The notes beneath the pieces are model-generated. The model saw only the letters and a program-made list of their open reading frames with translations, was not told the origin of the DNA and ran no database searches. A DNA stretch of 64,000 nt from Neurospora tetrasperma FGSC 2508 (taxonomy: Eukaryota > Ascomycota > Sordariomycetes > Sordariales > Sordariaceae). Of the stretch, positions 1 through 10,268 are shown piece after piece (within the stretch, counting starts at the first letter, position 1; the number at the start of each line of letters is the position of its first letter). The translations under genes and the position numbers were made by a program. The stretch is from NCBI RefSeq assembly GCF_000213175.1, contig NW_009799099.1:4791394-4855393 (forward strand), in the 5' to 3' direction.

Positions 1-1421
1 GCAACCCGATATACATGGATAGATAGATAAGCTTCAGGATTGTCGGTTATCGTTGCTTGCGACAGAAGATCGGGTCGGTGGTCATTGACACTGCCCCCCC
101 CCCCTCCCTTTTTTTTTTCTTATTCTCTGAATTCAAATTTGATGGTGGGTTCTCGGCACTGCATCTCTTTCATGTTCCTTCTATCTTGTTCTTCAGAGGT
201 CATTCTATCTAATTTGTTATTACAAATACCTACTTTGAACCGAACATTGCCAAATCTACTCATAATACCACGGGGGACCAAGACAGACCAGACTATGATA
301 AATGGGAAAAGCTTCCTTAAGGACGTTTAACATGATAATACTTCTTTCCGTGTAATGAGATGTCTTATTTCCTAGTTAATCCTTTATCAAATGTTCCGTA
401 AGACATCTGAATGTCCGGTTCGAGGACCGAGGGAACAGCCTCGTTCGTTCTACAGTAAAATAGTTACTATGGTAGGACAGAAACATAGGTAGCATGCAGA
501 CAGGCTGACTGAATGACACGGGGTTTCCCCGCTGAGGGAAGTAGCTAGCTACCTCTGCCATGAGCTGTACATAAGGCTTGTTGATGACGGAGCCGTCAGC
601 TCGCTGCAGACTTAGAGAAGAGAAAGAACAACGAAGAGATTCATCATTCATCAAAGGCTACGCTGATTCCACGCATCCATCACTGACCAAAACTCAACTC
701 TCCTAACTCCTTCGCGAATATATATATATATATATGTATAAAAAAAAACCAAAAAAGAAATAGGTTATATTTCACAGCCCCGGAGATCTTCTACACTGCC
801 TTGCACCCACCCACCCTCTCTATCACACTCACCCCCAAGTCTGTCTACCTCCGCCGCCGACCTGCTATCATCTCACCCGAACCGCAGCCAAGCCTTTTAC
901 TGACTCGACACAAACAAACAAACAAACAGGCTACGTATAACAGAGACAGAGCGAGGATGGAAAAAAAAACAGCACTCAATAAGTATACTACTCTGCCTGG
1001 AATAATTACCTAGGTAGTTAGGTTCTGTGATAAACAGCGCACAGAATGAGAGCAGCACACACAGAGCCATGACCTCTCAATCATTCAAAGACCGCTCAAA
1101 TTACCGCCCGCTCAAACACCGCTCTACCATACCTATTTCCACCACCGTAATTCATCTATCCGGATCCTCCGGGGGAAAATCCTGTCACGAAAAAGTTACG
1201 TATCGTATCGTATCCCTCGCATCGGCAAATATATATATATATATCTCTCTCTCTCTTTTTCTAGACTAGTCTATTTCCGTCCCAGCCGGTATATATATAT
1301 ATATATATATAATCCACACACAATCCATATGAAAAAGTGTCAAGTCAAGTCCAAGTTTTGATATCGTACAACGACAAAATTCTAATTTACACTAAGTAGG
1401 TACGCTTTCCCCTTTTTTGTT

Positions 1422-1465
<44 letters not shown>

Positions 1466-1551
1466 CTCTATCTACCAACCAAACATAACAAAACAAAACA
1501 AAACAAAACAAAACAAAACAAAACAAAACAAAACCATACATATACAAGTCC
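1..1551. other. Intergenic spacer, simple-repeat rich
   Basis: I see no convincing gene here. Short open frames exist on both strands but none has a recognisable domain or codon pattern. The segment holds AT dinucleotide runs (about 719-735, 1227-1246 and 1290-1310), a GTCT run and an AAAAC run just downstream of the stop of the PPR-like gene. It probably contains the 3' UTR of that gene. Confidence 0.6.
1419..1534. repeat. Paired microsatellites (GTCT)n and (AAAAC)n
   Basis: A tetranucleotide GTTT/GTCT run at about 1419-1465 is followed by a pentanucleotide AAAAC run at about 1487-1534. Both lie within about 130 bases of the stop codon of the minus-strand PPR-like gene, so they probably fall in its 3' UTR or terminator region. 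Confidence 0.9.
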
Positions 1552-4500
1552 TTAGAGATCTGCTAGATCCTCCCACTTGACTCGCTTGCCTGACGACGAT
1601 GACGACGAAGACGGAAATCGTAGTTTGAGACTGGCGGCTTCTTCTTTTGTCTTTCTCTCTTTGGTTGGTGATTTTGTGGGGGTCTTTGTTGATAATGGTG
1701 ATGTCGTCGGTTGTGTTGGTGATGATGTTGTGAGTGGTGATGTCGTCGGTTGTGTTGGTGCTGGTGCTGATGCTGGCGCTGGTGATGGTGGCGGTGGTGT
1801 CTTGGATTTGCTTGTCGTCGTCATTGGCTCCTTTTCAGCCCTCTTACGAGCTTCTTCTTGTACTTTGTTTTCTGGTGACCCCTTAGCCTCGACCTCGACC
1901 TCAACCTCAACCTCAGCCCCAACCGTAGCAGCCGCGGCCGTGGGTTGTTGTTGTTCTTGTTTTTGTTCTTCCACTACAACCTTCTTCGAATCGTCCGATA
2001 GAGAACTAGGATTGGGCTTAGCCGCCGCCGCCGCCGCCGCCGTCTCGTCGACATGGGCGTTCTTAGCAGCAGCAGGAGCAACCTCATTACCACTACCACC
2101 ACCATTCAACCACTTATCCAACGTCTGCCCATCCACCGGTCCAAGCGCCATCGCTTCTTGCACCTCTTCATCTCCATCCCGATCCCCTTCTTTTACCCCA
2201 CCCTTCTTAACCGCCCTCTTTGTTACCTCTCCCTCTCTTTCAAATAACTTCTTCACCTCCTCGAATGCCGGTTTGGTTCTTAACTTTGTCGGAATTTCGA
2301 CCGGCTTCATTAGCTCTTCAATTGCATGCCTGTCGAGCCCGTCTGTCCGGAGGGCCAAGTGAAGCTCGCGGTCGCGGTCGAGGGCTTGCTGGAGGAGGGA
2401 ACCGATGGGTGCGGAGGGTTCGAGGTAGAGGTATTTGGAGGCGAAGGACCAGGATCGGAAGGAGCCGTAGATGTTGCCCCATGTTGGTGATTCTGGTTCA
2501 CTGGAGGATTGTGATTTGGGCTGAGGGATGCGGCTGCGGATGTGGTCGGGGTTGGAGGAAGAGGCAGGTAATGATGCTGCTGATGATGACGGGGGTATTG
2601 TCGGGCTGGAGGAGGGGTCCAGGAGGGACTGAGATTGGAACCAATCCCCTAACGTGGACGGTATTCGGTCATCATCATCCTCTTCCTGTTCGGCTATCTC
2701 TTCCATCTCTCGCTGGTGTTCCTGCTCTCCCTTGGCAATACCAGCAATAATCTTCCCAAACACCTCGTCGCCACCATTGGCCTGAATAAACTCGCCCAGT
2801 AAGAGGTTTCTCACAAACTGCACCCTCTCTTCATCCCCCAGTTTGAGTCTCCTCACCGACTTCTCCTCCTTTAGTTTCGCCGCGTCCATCTTCAACAGGA
2901 TAGTCCCCTTCTGTCGCATATCGAAGGTTGTAGAGTTCACAAGATGGGCATACCGCCAGATTGTGCTGAGCACATGCGGCTTCTTTTGCCAGTGAGCCAG
3001 GTCAAAGAGTATGTCGCAGGCCAAATTATCCAGCTTCAGCGGGGTTTCGTTGTTTTTGGCGCGGTGACTCTCAAACAGCTGGATGAACTCGACAGCCAAA
3101 TCCAGTTTCTTCTGCGCCTTGCAGTGCGCAAGAATGGTATTGACCGTGACGTGATCCGGGTACGCAATCAGCTTGCCGGCGAAGACTAGATCGAGCAACT
3201 GCCGGATCTCGGCGAACATTGAGTAGGAACCAAACACGTGGAAGATCTTGTTGAGCGCGTCGATGGAGACCCATTTCCTGTTGGCGCCGTAGAGTTCGTC
3301 CTGCTTGGCCAGGAAGGTGGGTACGTCCCAACCCAGCTGAACGGCGCGGTACGCATCGTGGGGCGCCATCTCGTCGGCGACCATGCGCAGCGCTCCGCGG
3401 GCGTTGAACAGCCCCCTGTCGTGCATGGCTTGCAAAACGTAGCGCTTGACCTCTTCGGCTTCGAACATGCGGAGGAACAAAATCCAGGTGCGTAGGTTGG
3501 GCTGGTACCCGCGCGTGACCAACAGGTACAAAACTGCGCTAAAGCGATACAACGAGCGGGTCTTGACGGCCGCTTCGGCGAGGATGTTGAAGACTCCGAC
3601 GTCCAGTCGCACGCGTCCGCTCTGGGCGTAGTTGAACATGGAGAGCACCTCGGGACGCCAGGTCTCGCCGCCGCGGGTCATGTAGTGCAGAGCCATCTTG
3701 AAGGCCGCGTTGGTAACGAACTGGGCGGCGACTTCGTCGTTGAAGACAGCGACAAGCTGTTCGATGACGGCCATTTCGTGCCGGCCGTGTTCGGGGTAGA
3801 GCTTGGAGGCCAGGGCGGAGGGCATGCGGGATTTGATCAGGGCGTCGACGTATTCCTCAAAGGTCTTGCGGGTCCATTCCTCGGGTTTGGGAAACTCGTC
3901 GGCGCGGATGTTCACGTGGTAAGGCGCCAGCTGAGAGGGTGTGCGGTGGGCGGAAACGAACACGATGGGCGCACGGAGGAAGAAGTCTTTGCCGTCCCCT
4001 TTGCCGTTCCATAGTACCTTCTCCGTGCCTTCGGTTCGGGAGATGATGGTGACCTTCCTTGTCACGCCCAAAATCTCGTCAATGGCGGTGTTGACCGAGT
4101 GGTGATGGCCCCAGATGATCAGGTACGGGTGCTGGTCCTCAGTCCCTTCCTCATAACCGGCGTCCCCAGCCCTGTATAGTACCATCCCGCAGTTGGTCCG
4201 AGACTTAATATCCCACACACTGTACTCGCTGTCGGACAAGAGCCGGGGCGCCGTCTCGCGGGGTATGATGACCTTGACGTTGTCGGCGAACTGCTCGGGG
4301 AGGTACATGGGTGTCGATTGAAGGAGATTACGAAGAACGGCGCGCCAGTCCGTTCGATTGGTAGGTACCCTCGTTCCCATGACCATCTTTTGACGGTGGT
4401 TATCCTTCATGTGTGTCCTTACGCTCCCTCGTGTCTCGTACTGGTCGGGATATTCGGTGACGGGTCTGACGAAGACGGATTCGAGCACCGGATGGGCGCG

Positions 4501-4986
4501 GACAGGAACCTTGGCCAAACGGTTGACCAGGCCAGAGCCTCGGCCTCGTTTAGGTTTGGCCGACTTGGCCGTTTTGGCCTTTTTGACCGGAGGTAAACCA
4601 TCCTGCTTATCCTGGACGTCCCGAGCCTGTGTTTGAGTTTGTTCCTGAGCTTCTTCTCGGGGTAGTGGTAGTGGTGGTGGTGGTGATGCTCGTGATGGTT
4701 CTGTTGGAGTTTGCGCGGCGGGGACGGGGTTTTCGCCAGAGTCGTGTACCTCAGTAGTAGTGTGCTGCCGCCGGCGCACATCGTTGGCCTCGAACTCGGC
4801 GTCGGTAGATTGAGACTGGTCGGGAAGCGACGGCGCTTGGCTGTGGAGGGCGCGAAGAGTCGATCTGCTGCTGGTGGGAGCTGCTCTAGCTAGTGCTGGG
4901 GTACACTCCCTAGGAATCAGGGAGAGCCCGCGAGCGCCATTGGGATTCGACAAGACTCTCCATAGCTGTTTGACTCCCAGGGACAT
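1552..4986 (-). CDS. Mitochondrial PPR-like protein with disordered C-terminal tail
   Basis: Single-exon frame of 1144 residues. The first 50 residues are rich in Arg, Ser, Ala and Leu and lack acidic residues (it begins MSLGVKQLWRVLSNPNGARG), which is typical of a mitochondrial targeting sequence. A proline/acidic low-complexity part (about 60-150) precedes a conserved core (about 155-760) made largely of paired helices. Segments such as YQPNLRTWILFLRMF and YPDHVTVNTILAHCKAQKK have the look of degenerate pentatricopeptide repeats, as in fungal organellar RNA-binding or translation-activating proteins. The last 380 residues are low complexity (Glu/Val, Ala, Ser/Thr/Pro) and end in a conserved-looking KRVKWEDLADL. 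The tail arises from simple-repeat DNA, which also creates long meaningless open frames on the opposite strand. The PPR assignment is by pattern only, and the RNA target and exact orthologue are unknown. Confidence 0.85.
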   Translation of the reverse strand: MSLGVKQLWRVLSNPNGARGLSLIPRECTPALARAAPTSSRSTLRALHSQAPSLPDQSQSTDAEFEANDVRRRQHTTTEVHDSGENPVPAAQTPTEPSRASPPPPLPLPREEAQEQTQTQARDVQDKQDGLPPVKKAKTAKSAKPKRGRGSGLVNRLAKVPVRAHPVLESVFVRPVTEYPDQYETRGSVRTHMKDNHRQKMVMGTRVPTNRTDWRAVLRNLLQSTPMYLPEQFADNVKVIIPRETAPRLLSDSEYSVWDIKSRTNCGMVLYRAGDAGYEEGTEDQHPYLIIWGHHHSVNTAIDEILGVTRKVTIISRTEGTEKVLWNGKGDGKDFFLRAPIVFVSAHRTPSQLAPYHVNIRADEFPKPEEWTRKTFEEYVDALIKSRMPSALASKLYPEHGRHEMAVIEQLVAVFNDEVAAQFVTNAAFKMALHYMTRGGETWRPEVLSMFNYAQSGRVRLDVGVFNILAEAAVKTRSLYRFSAVLYLLVTRGYQPNLRTWILFLRMFEAEEVKRYVLQAMHDRGLFNARGALRMVADEMAPHDAYRAVQLGWDVPTFLAKQDELYGANRKWVSIDALNKIFHVFGSYSMFAEIRQLLDLVFAGKLIAYPDHVTVNTILAHCKAQKKLDLAVEFIQLFESHRAKNNETPLKLDNLACDILFDLAHWQKKPHVLSTIWRYAHLVNSTTFDMRQKGTILLKMDAAKLKEEKSVRRLKLGDEERVQFVRNLLLGEFIQANGGDEVFGKIIAGIAKGEQEHQREMEEIAEQEEDDDDRIPSTLGDWFQSQSLLDPSSSPTIPPSSSAASLPASSSNPDHIRSRIPQPKSQSSSEPESPTWGNIYGSFRSWSFASKYLYLEPSAPIGSLLQQALDRDRELHLALRTDGLDRHAIEELMKPVEIPTKLRTKPAFEEVKKLFEREGEVTKRAVKKGGVKEGDRDGDEEVQEAMALGPVDGQTLDKWLNGGGSGNEVAPAAAKNAHVDETAAAAAAAKPNPSSLSDDSKKVVVEEQKQEQQQPTAAAATVGAEVEVEVEVEAKGSPENKVQEEARKRAEKEPMTTTSKSKTPPPPSPAPASAPAPTQPTTSPLTTSSPTQPTTSPLSTKTPTKSPTKERKTKEEAASLKLRFPSSSSSSSGKRVKWEDLADL

Positions 4987-5747
4987 TGGCTATAACACGG
5001 GCATTTCCGGACGGCGCTTTCCTCGCAGCCGCCGTGTTGGAATCGTGGTCGGAGTCGCTGTGTCGCGTTGCGCGCTGGTTCGGGTATGAATAATGTACTT
5101 TCTTCGCCTAGCTTCTGCTGTTGTGTGCTTATCGCGGGATTTCGGTGATGGTCGTCAGATTCTATAGTCGTATTATCGATAGTCGCCGTCTCAATTGCCC
5201 TAAAGCTCTGTACGTATACTCGAAAAAGGGACCGTGGAAAAAGATGCGCGCTCCCAGAGTCGCTGAAATCTAAAGGTGTTGAGGGGTATCGGCGGGCACG
5301 GGCCACTGGATGTTTCTCAAAAGCGCGGATCGATGCTTTTCAAAAATGTTTTTGGCTCTAAAATCATCCGTCCCTCCATCGATCCATATCGGGCCCGGTT
5401 CCTTTTTCCCCCCCACTTTCTCCCGCGGTCTGCAACGGCATGGGCTCGGCCTTTGGTGGATACGTCCGGACGTCACGGCGGGTGCGACTACAGTACCACA
5501 AACTGTGTACCTCCATCGCTCAAAAGTCAACAAACCCCTTTTTTTCTTCTTCATTCAATGTTTCTTAGTAGTACTGTAGTGATACTCAATATAAGGAGTG
5601 TGACGAAATTAGACACCAAATATGACATGCTTCGCTCTCGCACGCTGGGCTGGCTTTTGTGTACACTAGACTAGACATTACCTCCTCACGACTCCTCCAT
5701 ATCACTCACTCACTCACTCACTCACTCACTCTCACCAAATCACCAGA
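4987..5747. other. Spacer between PPR-like gene start and OSH3 stop
   Basis: This holds the promoter and leader of the minus-strand PPR-like gene and the 3' flank of the oxysterol-binding protein gene. An (ACTC)n run sits at about 5703-5731, just beyond the OSH3 stop. I see no supported gene. Confidence 0.6.
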
Positions 5748-8700
5748 TTACCCCGAAAAGATATCCAGCACCCCCGTCCACTGCCCACCACTCTTCGCCC
5801 TTTCCTCCCAATACCCCTCCTTCCCGCCCTTCAACTTCCACACCTCCTCGCCGTCCTGGCCCGTAGCCACCTTGACGAACCATTTCGGCTTATACTCCTC
5901 TCCTCTCTCCTCCATCTGCTTTCTGCGCACTCTCTGCGCCTCCTCCAACTTGACCTTCCACTCTTCAGCAGAGTCCAAATCGCCTTGCTCGTGGAACCGC
6001 TGATCGGGACGCAACCTGCTATCCGTAGGCGGCAACTTGTCCTTCTCCAAGGGTGTGATTTCATTCAGCGACGCGGCAAAGGTCGTAAAGCCATAAGTAT
6101 TCGCCGCGTTGGGAACGAGGCTGCCCGCCTTCCAAATCTCCTTGCCTCCAGGGGCAGTCTTGAGACTGCTCGTCCAATTGCCCGTGAGCGCCTGGCCCGT
6201 GTTGGACCCGTCGGGACCAAACGTCTCGACGTGGACCTCTTCGCCTCGGCCACCGAACATGCCCTTAGCGGAACGGAACTCGACGACAGCCTTGGCGCCC
6301 GAAGTCTCGTTGTTAACGTTCATGTTGCCGACGGGCTCGACGTACTTCTCGCCGTAGACAACGTTGCGGAGGAAGACGGTGGCGATGTGCCAGCTGTAGA
6401 GCTCGTCGGTGCCGTCGGGGAGATGCAGGCTGACCCGCACACGGCCCTCGGTAGTGATTTCGGCACTCTTACCCCAGAACTTCTGCGAAGGAGCCGGCGA
6501 CTGGGAGAAAGACCACAGAGCACTGTCGGCTTGTACGGCAAGGCGGACAGGGCGATGGCAGATTTTCTCGACCAGCACTCTAAACCCGCCAGGCACTTCG
6601 TTCTCGGAGCGCACCAGTTCGAACGTCTCACCCAACAGAGGGTTGAAGGGCTTGCGCGTAGCACGCTCCTTGGCACGACCGTTGCTGAACTGGGAGACAG
6701 CAAAGGCCGTAACATACAGAAGACGCTCGTTCGCGTCAGTCTTCTTGGCAGCCTCCGTGAGAAGCTGGCCGTATTCAAGCTGTTCCGCTATACGCTGGCA
6801 CAGTGACAAAGGCTCGTTCGCAGAAACGGGCATACTGATCGTACTAAGATCTTTACCCACGTTCTTGCGGACGAACGCGATGAGACTGGGAGGAGGCACT
6901 TTGGCGGCCGGAATCGTCGTGCGTCTGGTAACCGTGTCTGTGATAGGCAGTGGCGCAAGAGACTTGGGCTTAACGGGGAACAGACTGTCATGGTTTTCTG
7001 TACCGACGCCTTCAAACTCCTCCTCTTCCTCGACAGAAGAGACTGATGAGGAGTCGTGGATATCGACCTCCTCCGCATCTGAGCCGGGCATGTCCTCTTC
7101 GCTCTGACGAATGATCATAACCTGGTTCTGTCCCGCGCCACCCTGCTCACCAGCCTCGGCATCAAAGAACTCATCAATGGTAGACGCTGTAGACTCGTAA
7201 CTCTTTCTGGAAGCCGCAGGCATCATGTTAGGCGGCATCATTTGCGAAGGGATTCTTCGGCGCTTATTCTTAGACAGCAGCTGAGAAAACTCAACCACCA
7301 CAGAATCCAAATCATTCAGAAGAGCCGCGCAGTTATCGTATGGGTTCCGCTCCTCCGCAACGGCCGTCGCACTGGCTGGCGATGGCACCGCCAGAGCAGC
7401 TCCAGTCGTTGCCTGAACGCCTGGTTGCGCGCCCGGCGAAGCATTGCTGGTCTTGCGCTTCCAAAACGGCCTGCGCGACTCCGTCGAGGGAGTGAAGTAG
7501 GTCTCAGAGTCCTCCGCAATCGCTGGCGTGTTGGGTGAGAGCAACGAGGCCTGACTAGCACCAGGCGCTTGTTTCTCGGCAGCCATATCCTTGACCAGGC
7601 GCCTGAGAGCATCTCTTGTTCCTGCAACCCTGCTAACCAAGGACTCGACCTGCGCCCATTCTCTTTCGTCCTCCTGCTGTGCGCTGGGTACGCTGGTGGA
7701 GGGCCGCGAAGCCGGTCTGTCAACACCAAGGGATGCGCCGTTGTTGAGGGTCTCCAGACCCCGAGCAATACGACTGGCCTTTTCCAAGGCCTTGGCCCAG
7801 TCGTTGAAGTCCTTGGGACCGGACGCCTTCAAGTGCCAGATCTCGGCACCAGAATCAATGGTAATCTCGCGCCGTCTTTCGTCAGCGGCAATGGCGGCCA
7901 AGCTCAGAGGGATAGCTCCTCGCAGGGCAGACGAGTTGCGGTTGTGGTAGTAGGATAGCGTGCAAGTCGTAAAGTCGAGGGAGAAGAAGCGCCTAGCAAA
8001 ACCTTGGCCCTTCTTGCGACGTCTCTTGAGAAGCACACCGACGTGGTAGGTTGCGCCCGGCACAAATCCGCCCTCACTTCTCGCATTCGAGGCAGCACGG
8101 CCGCGCCCGGCGGTCTCATTGCTGGGTAGACTATCGACCGAGTCGGAATTGGCGGCGCCCAGTCGGGGAGTAGTACCTGCTCCCAAGCTCGTTCTGCTGG
8201 CGTTGGAGCCGGCCCCCGCTTGTACGGTAGGCAGATGGTGGGCAGTCTGGGGCGGGGCGCCGGTGGGGTAGGTAAGCAGAACAAACGTGGCCGTCTTGGA
8301 CGTCTGCTTGGAGAAGGTGTTGTCGAAGACGAGACCGTACATGCCCGCACTGGTAACGTCGTATGTGCCCACTGTAACCTTGTCGGCCTCGCATTTGCCG
8401 TGCCACTGGATGGGGATAAAGCCCTTCTTGGCAAGCTGATCTTGCGCTGTGCTGGCATCTCTCCTGAACAGGCCTGATTTCGCATCGGACACAGCGGCCT
8501 CGGTGGCTGGGTGTTCGGGGGTGGCCGTGGCCTCGAAGGTCTGGGAGCCGGCAGCTGTACCGCCAGATCCTGGGTGCTTCACGATGGCGAAGTTGCTGTA
8601 GTCGTGTTGGTTGCAAGGTCAGCCAATGTCTATGAAGAGAGAGTTATGGGATTCGTAGGTATCCGTACATGGACTTCTTGTGTGGTTGAAGACTCCATGA

Positions 8701-8871
8701 TATCGTATGGCCTTCATCAACCTTGACCCATCGCACAATGTAGGACTAAGGGGGTGAACAGCGGGTTCGTCGGTCAGCAACTCCCGTTGGCGAAGTCTAT
8801 AAAAGCTTGGCTTGAACAGGTCAGGGAGCGTATACCTTGCTGTGAATCTCGAGCTGCTCGATGCCCGCCAT
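5748..8871 (-). CDS. Osh3-type oxysterol-binding protein (GOLD-PH-FFAT-ORD)
   Basis: Three exons: 8836-8871, 8669-8745 and 5748-8595, with introns of 90 and 73 nt, giving 986 residues. The small 5' exons supply the start of a GOLD-like domain (MAGIEQLEIHSK, then YIVRWVKVDEGHTISWSLQP, then KKSINFAIVKHPG), continuous in frame and family-like. A PH domain lies at about 214-314 (GVLLKRRRKKGQGFARRFFSL). An FFAT motif (EFFDAEA, about 512), which binds ER-resident VAP/Scs2 proteins, is followed by acidic patches. The ORP lipid-transfer domain occupies about 605-980 (NPLLGETFEL is clear). Family knowledge: Osh3-class proteins act at ER-plasma membrane contacts and handle PI4P and other lipids. The usual EQVSHHPP fingerprint reads EKICHRPV here. 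The start was chosen because the ATG at 8871 alone restores the GOLD N-terminus; the long third exon has no in-frame ATG at its beginning. Confidence 0.95.
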
Positions 8872-10268
8872 GGTGGAAGTCGATGATCGGGAGCCTGGGT
8901 GTCGTGCTATATATGACAGTGAGGGTGGATGGATAGATGAATGAATGAATGAATGAATGCGGTAACCGAGGTCTGATCGTGGGGCCTGTCCGCCTCTTCA
9001 GCAACAGCAGCAGCTACTCTGTCCGCGTTAACAGAGTCGGAGACAAAGCTTCCGTGATCAATGGATGGGCTGGTGATGGAGGCGACCCATTAGAGGTAGT
9101 TAAAGCCCCAATACGGTCGGATGTTATGGTATAAGACTAGGGGTCCTGTTGATGTTGTCGAGTGCAATCGAAAGGAGGGAAAAAGCCGGGCGGTGGTGAA
9201 CGGGGACCACTACAGCAATTAAACTGGCACATGGAACAGGGCGGCGCAGACCGGTCACAGGCACCGATCAACCCACCGTAGCACCCAATGGCCAGCCGAC
9301 AGGGGGCGTTCCCGTCAATTCCACTTGTGTTCCCGTCAGACCGCCTGCCCGCCTGGCATTCCAGGGGGAAACAAAACAATGGAAAGGACCCGACGCCAAT
9401 TCAATCCCCACCGGAGCTTCCATCCTTCCCGACATTCGGGGTCAGCGGACAATTGGTTACCTAACCTCCGATCGCCCGCTTTTCCTTCTTACTTACAGTA
9501 AGTACACTGCTCCCTTCCTTTCCCCATGTCTCACCTCATTCAGTTGAAACAACACCCCGATCCAACCCACGTTTACATATGTATGTATCACACCGAGAGC
9601 CATGGCATGGTCACCCCGACGACCTGCCATGCTACTGCCTAGCTGGAGGTTGCCTAGCGCTCAGCCTTATAGTACACCTTACAGGATTCTACGGGTTTCA
9701 TTGGTCAGAAGGTCGTCGGCAACCTCGGCATGTGTGTTGTCATCCAGGATGTCGGTCTTCCAACTAGAATGGCATTGCCGGTTTCTAGAACTTTAAACGG
9801 TTCGGTGTCTTGCTGAGACTTAACACCAAATCCGTCCAGTCGTGAACCTTTTTCTTGGCGATGACAGTCTTGTTATCTGTCCAAGTGCCGCAAATGTTTG
9901 TCGATGAGTTGTAAACGAGCACCGGCACATCAAGTTGGATCATTGAACGTAATATCCGATTAAATGCCTTGTGAACCTTTTTTGTATTTCTCCATTACTG
10001 CTCTCCAAGTCAAATGGCTCTCCCCATTCCACCGTTGACTAAACTATATCGGCTTTTTGCAAGGTCTCTTGATCCACGACCCAATCTGATGTGAATACCT
10101 AAAGTCTATCCCACAATGAATAAATGCGCTGCCTCTTCAAAGCCCCAGTGTCCACTGCGGTCCAATTCCCAAAAGACAGAGAAACAACGAAACCCGAAAC
10201 CCTATAGCCAATCAAGCAAACACCCATCGAAACCCCACTGCGTCTGCAATGCCAGACCTGTTGCAGTA
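8872..10268. other. Spacer between OSH3 start and SPT6 stop
   Basis: About 1.4 kb holding the promoter and leader of the minus-strand OSH3 gene and the 3' flank of SPT6. An (ATGA)n run lies at about 8937-8959, about 65 bases upstream of the OSH3 start. Open frames are short and featureless, and I see no RNA gene. Confidence 0.6.

Noticed and set aside
1577-2362. 261-codon open frame on the plus strand opposite the PPR-like gene
   Set aside because: It mirrors the low-complexity tail of the minus-strand gene; its long valine/glycine/serine runs are produced by the same simple repeats read backwards.
5985-6806. 273-codon open frame antisense to the oxysterol-binding protein gene
   Set aside because: It lies wholly opposite a well-supported ORP domain and has no domain of its own.
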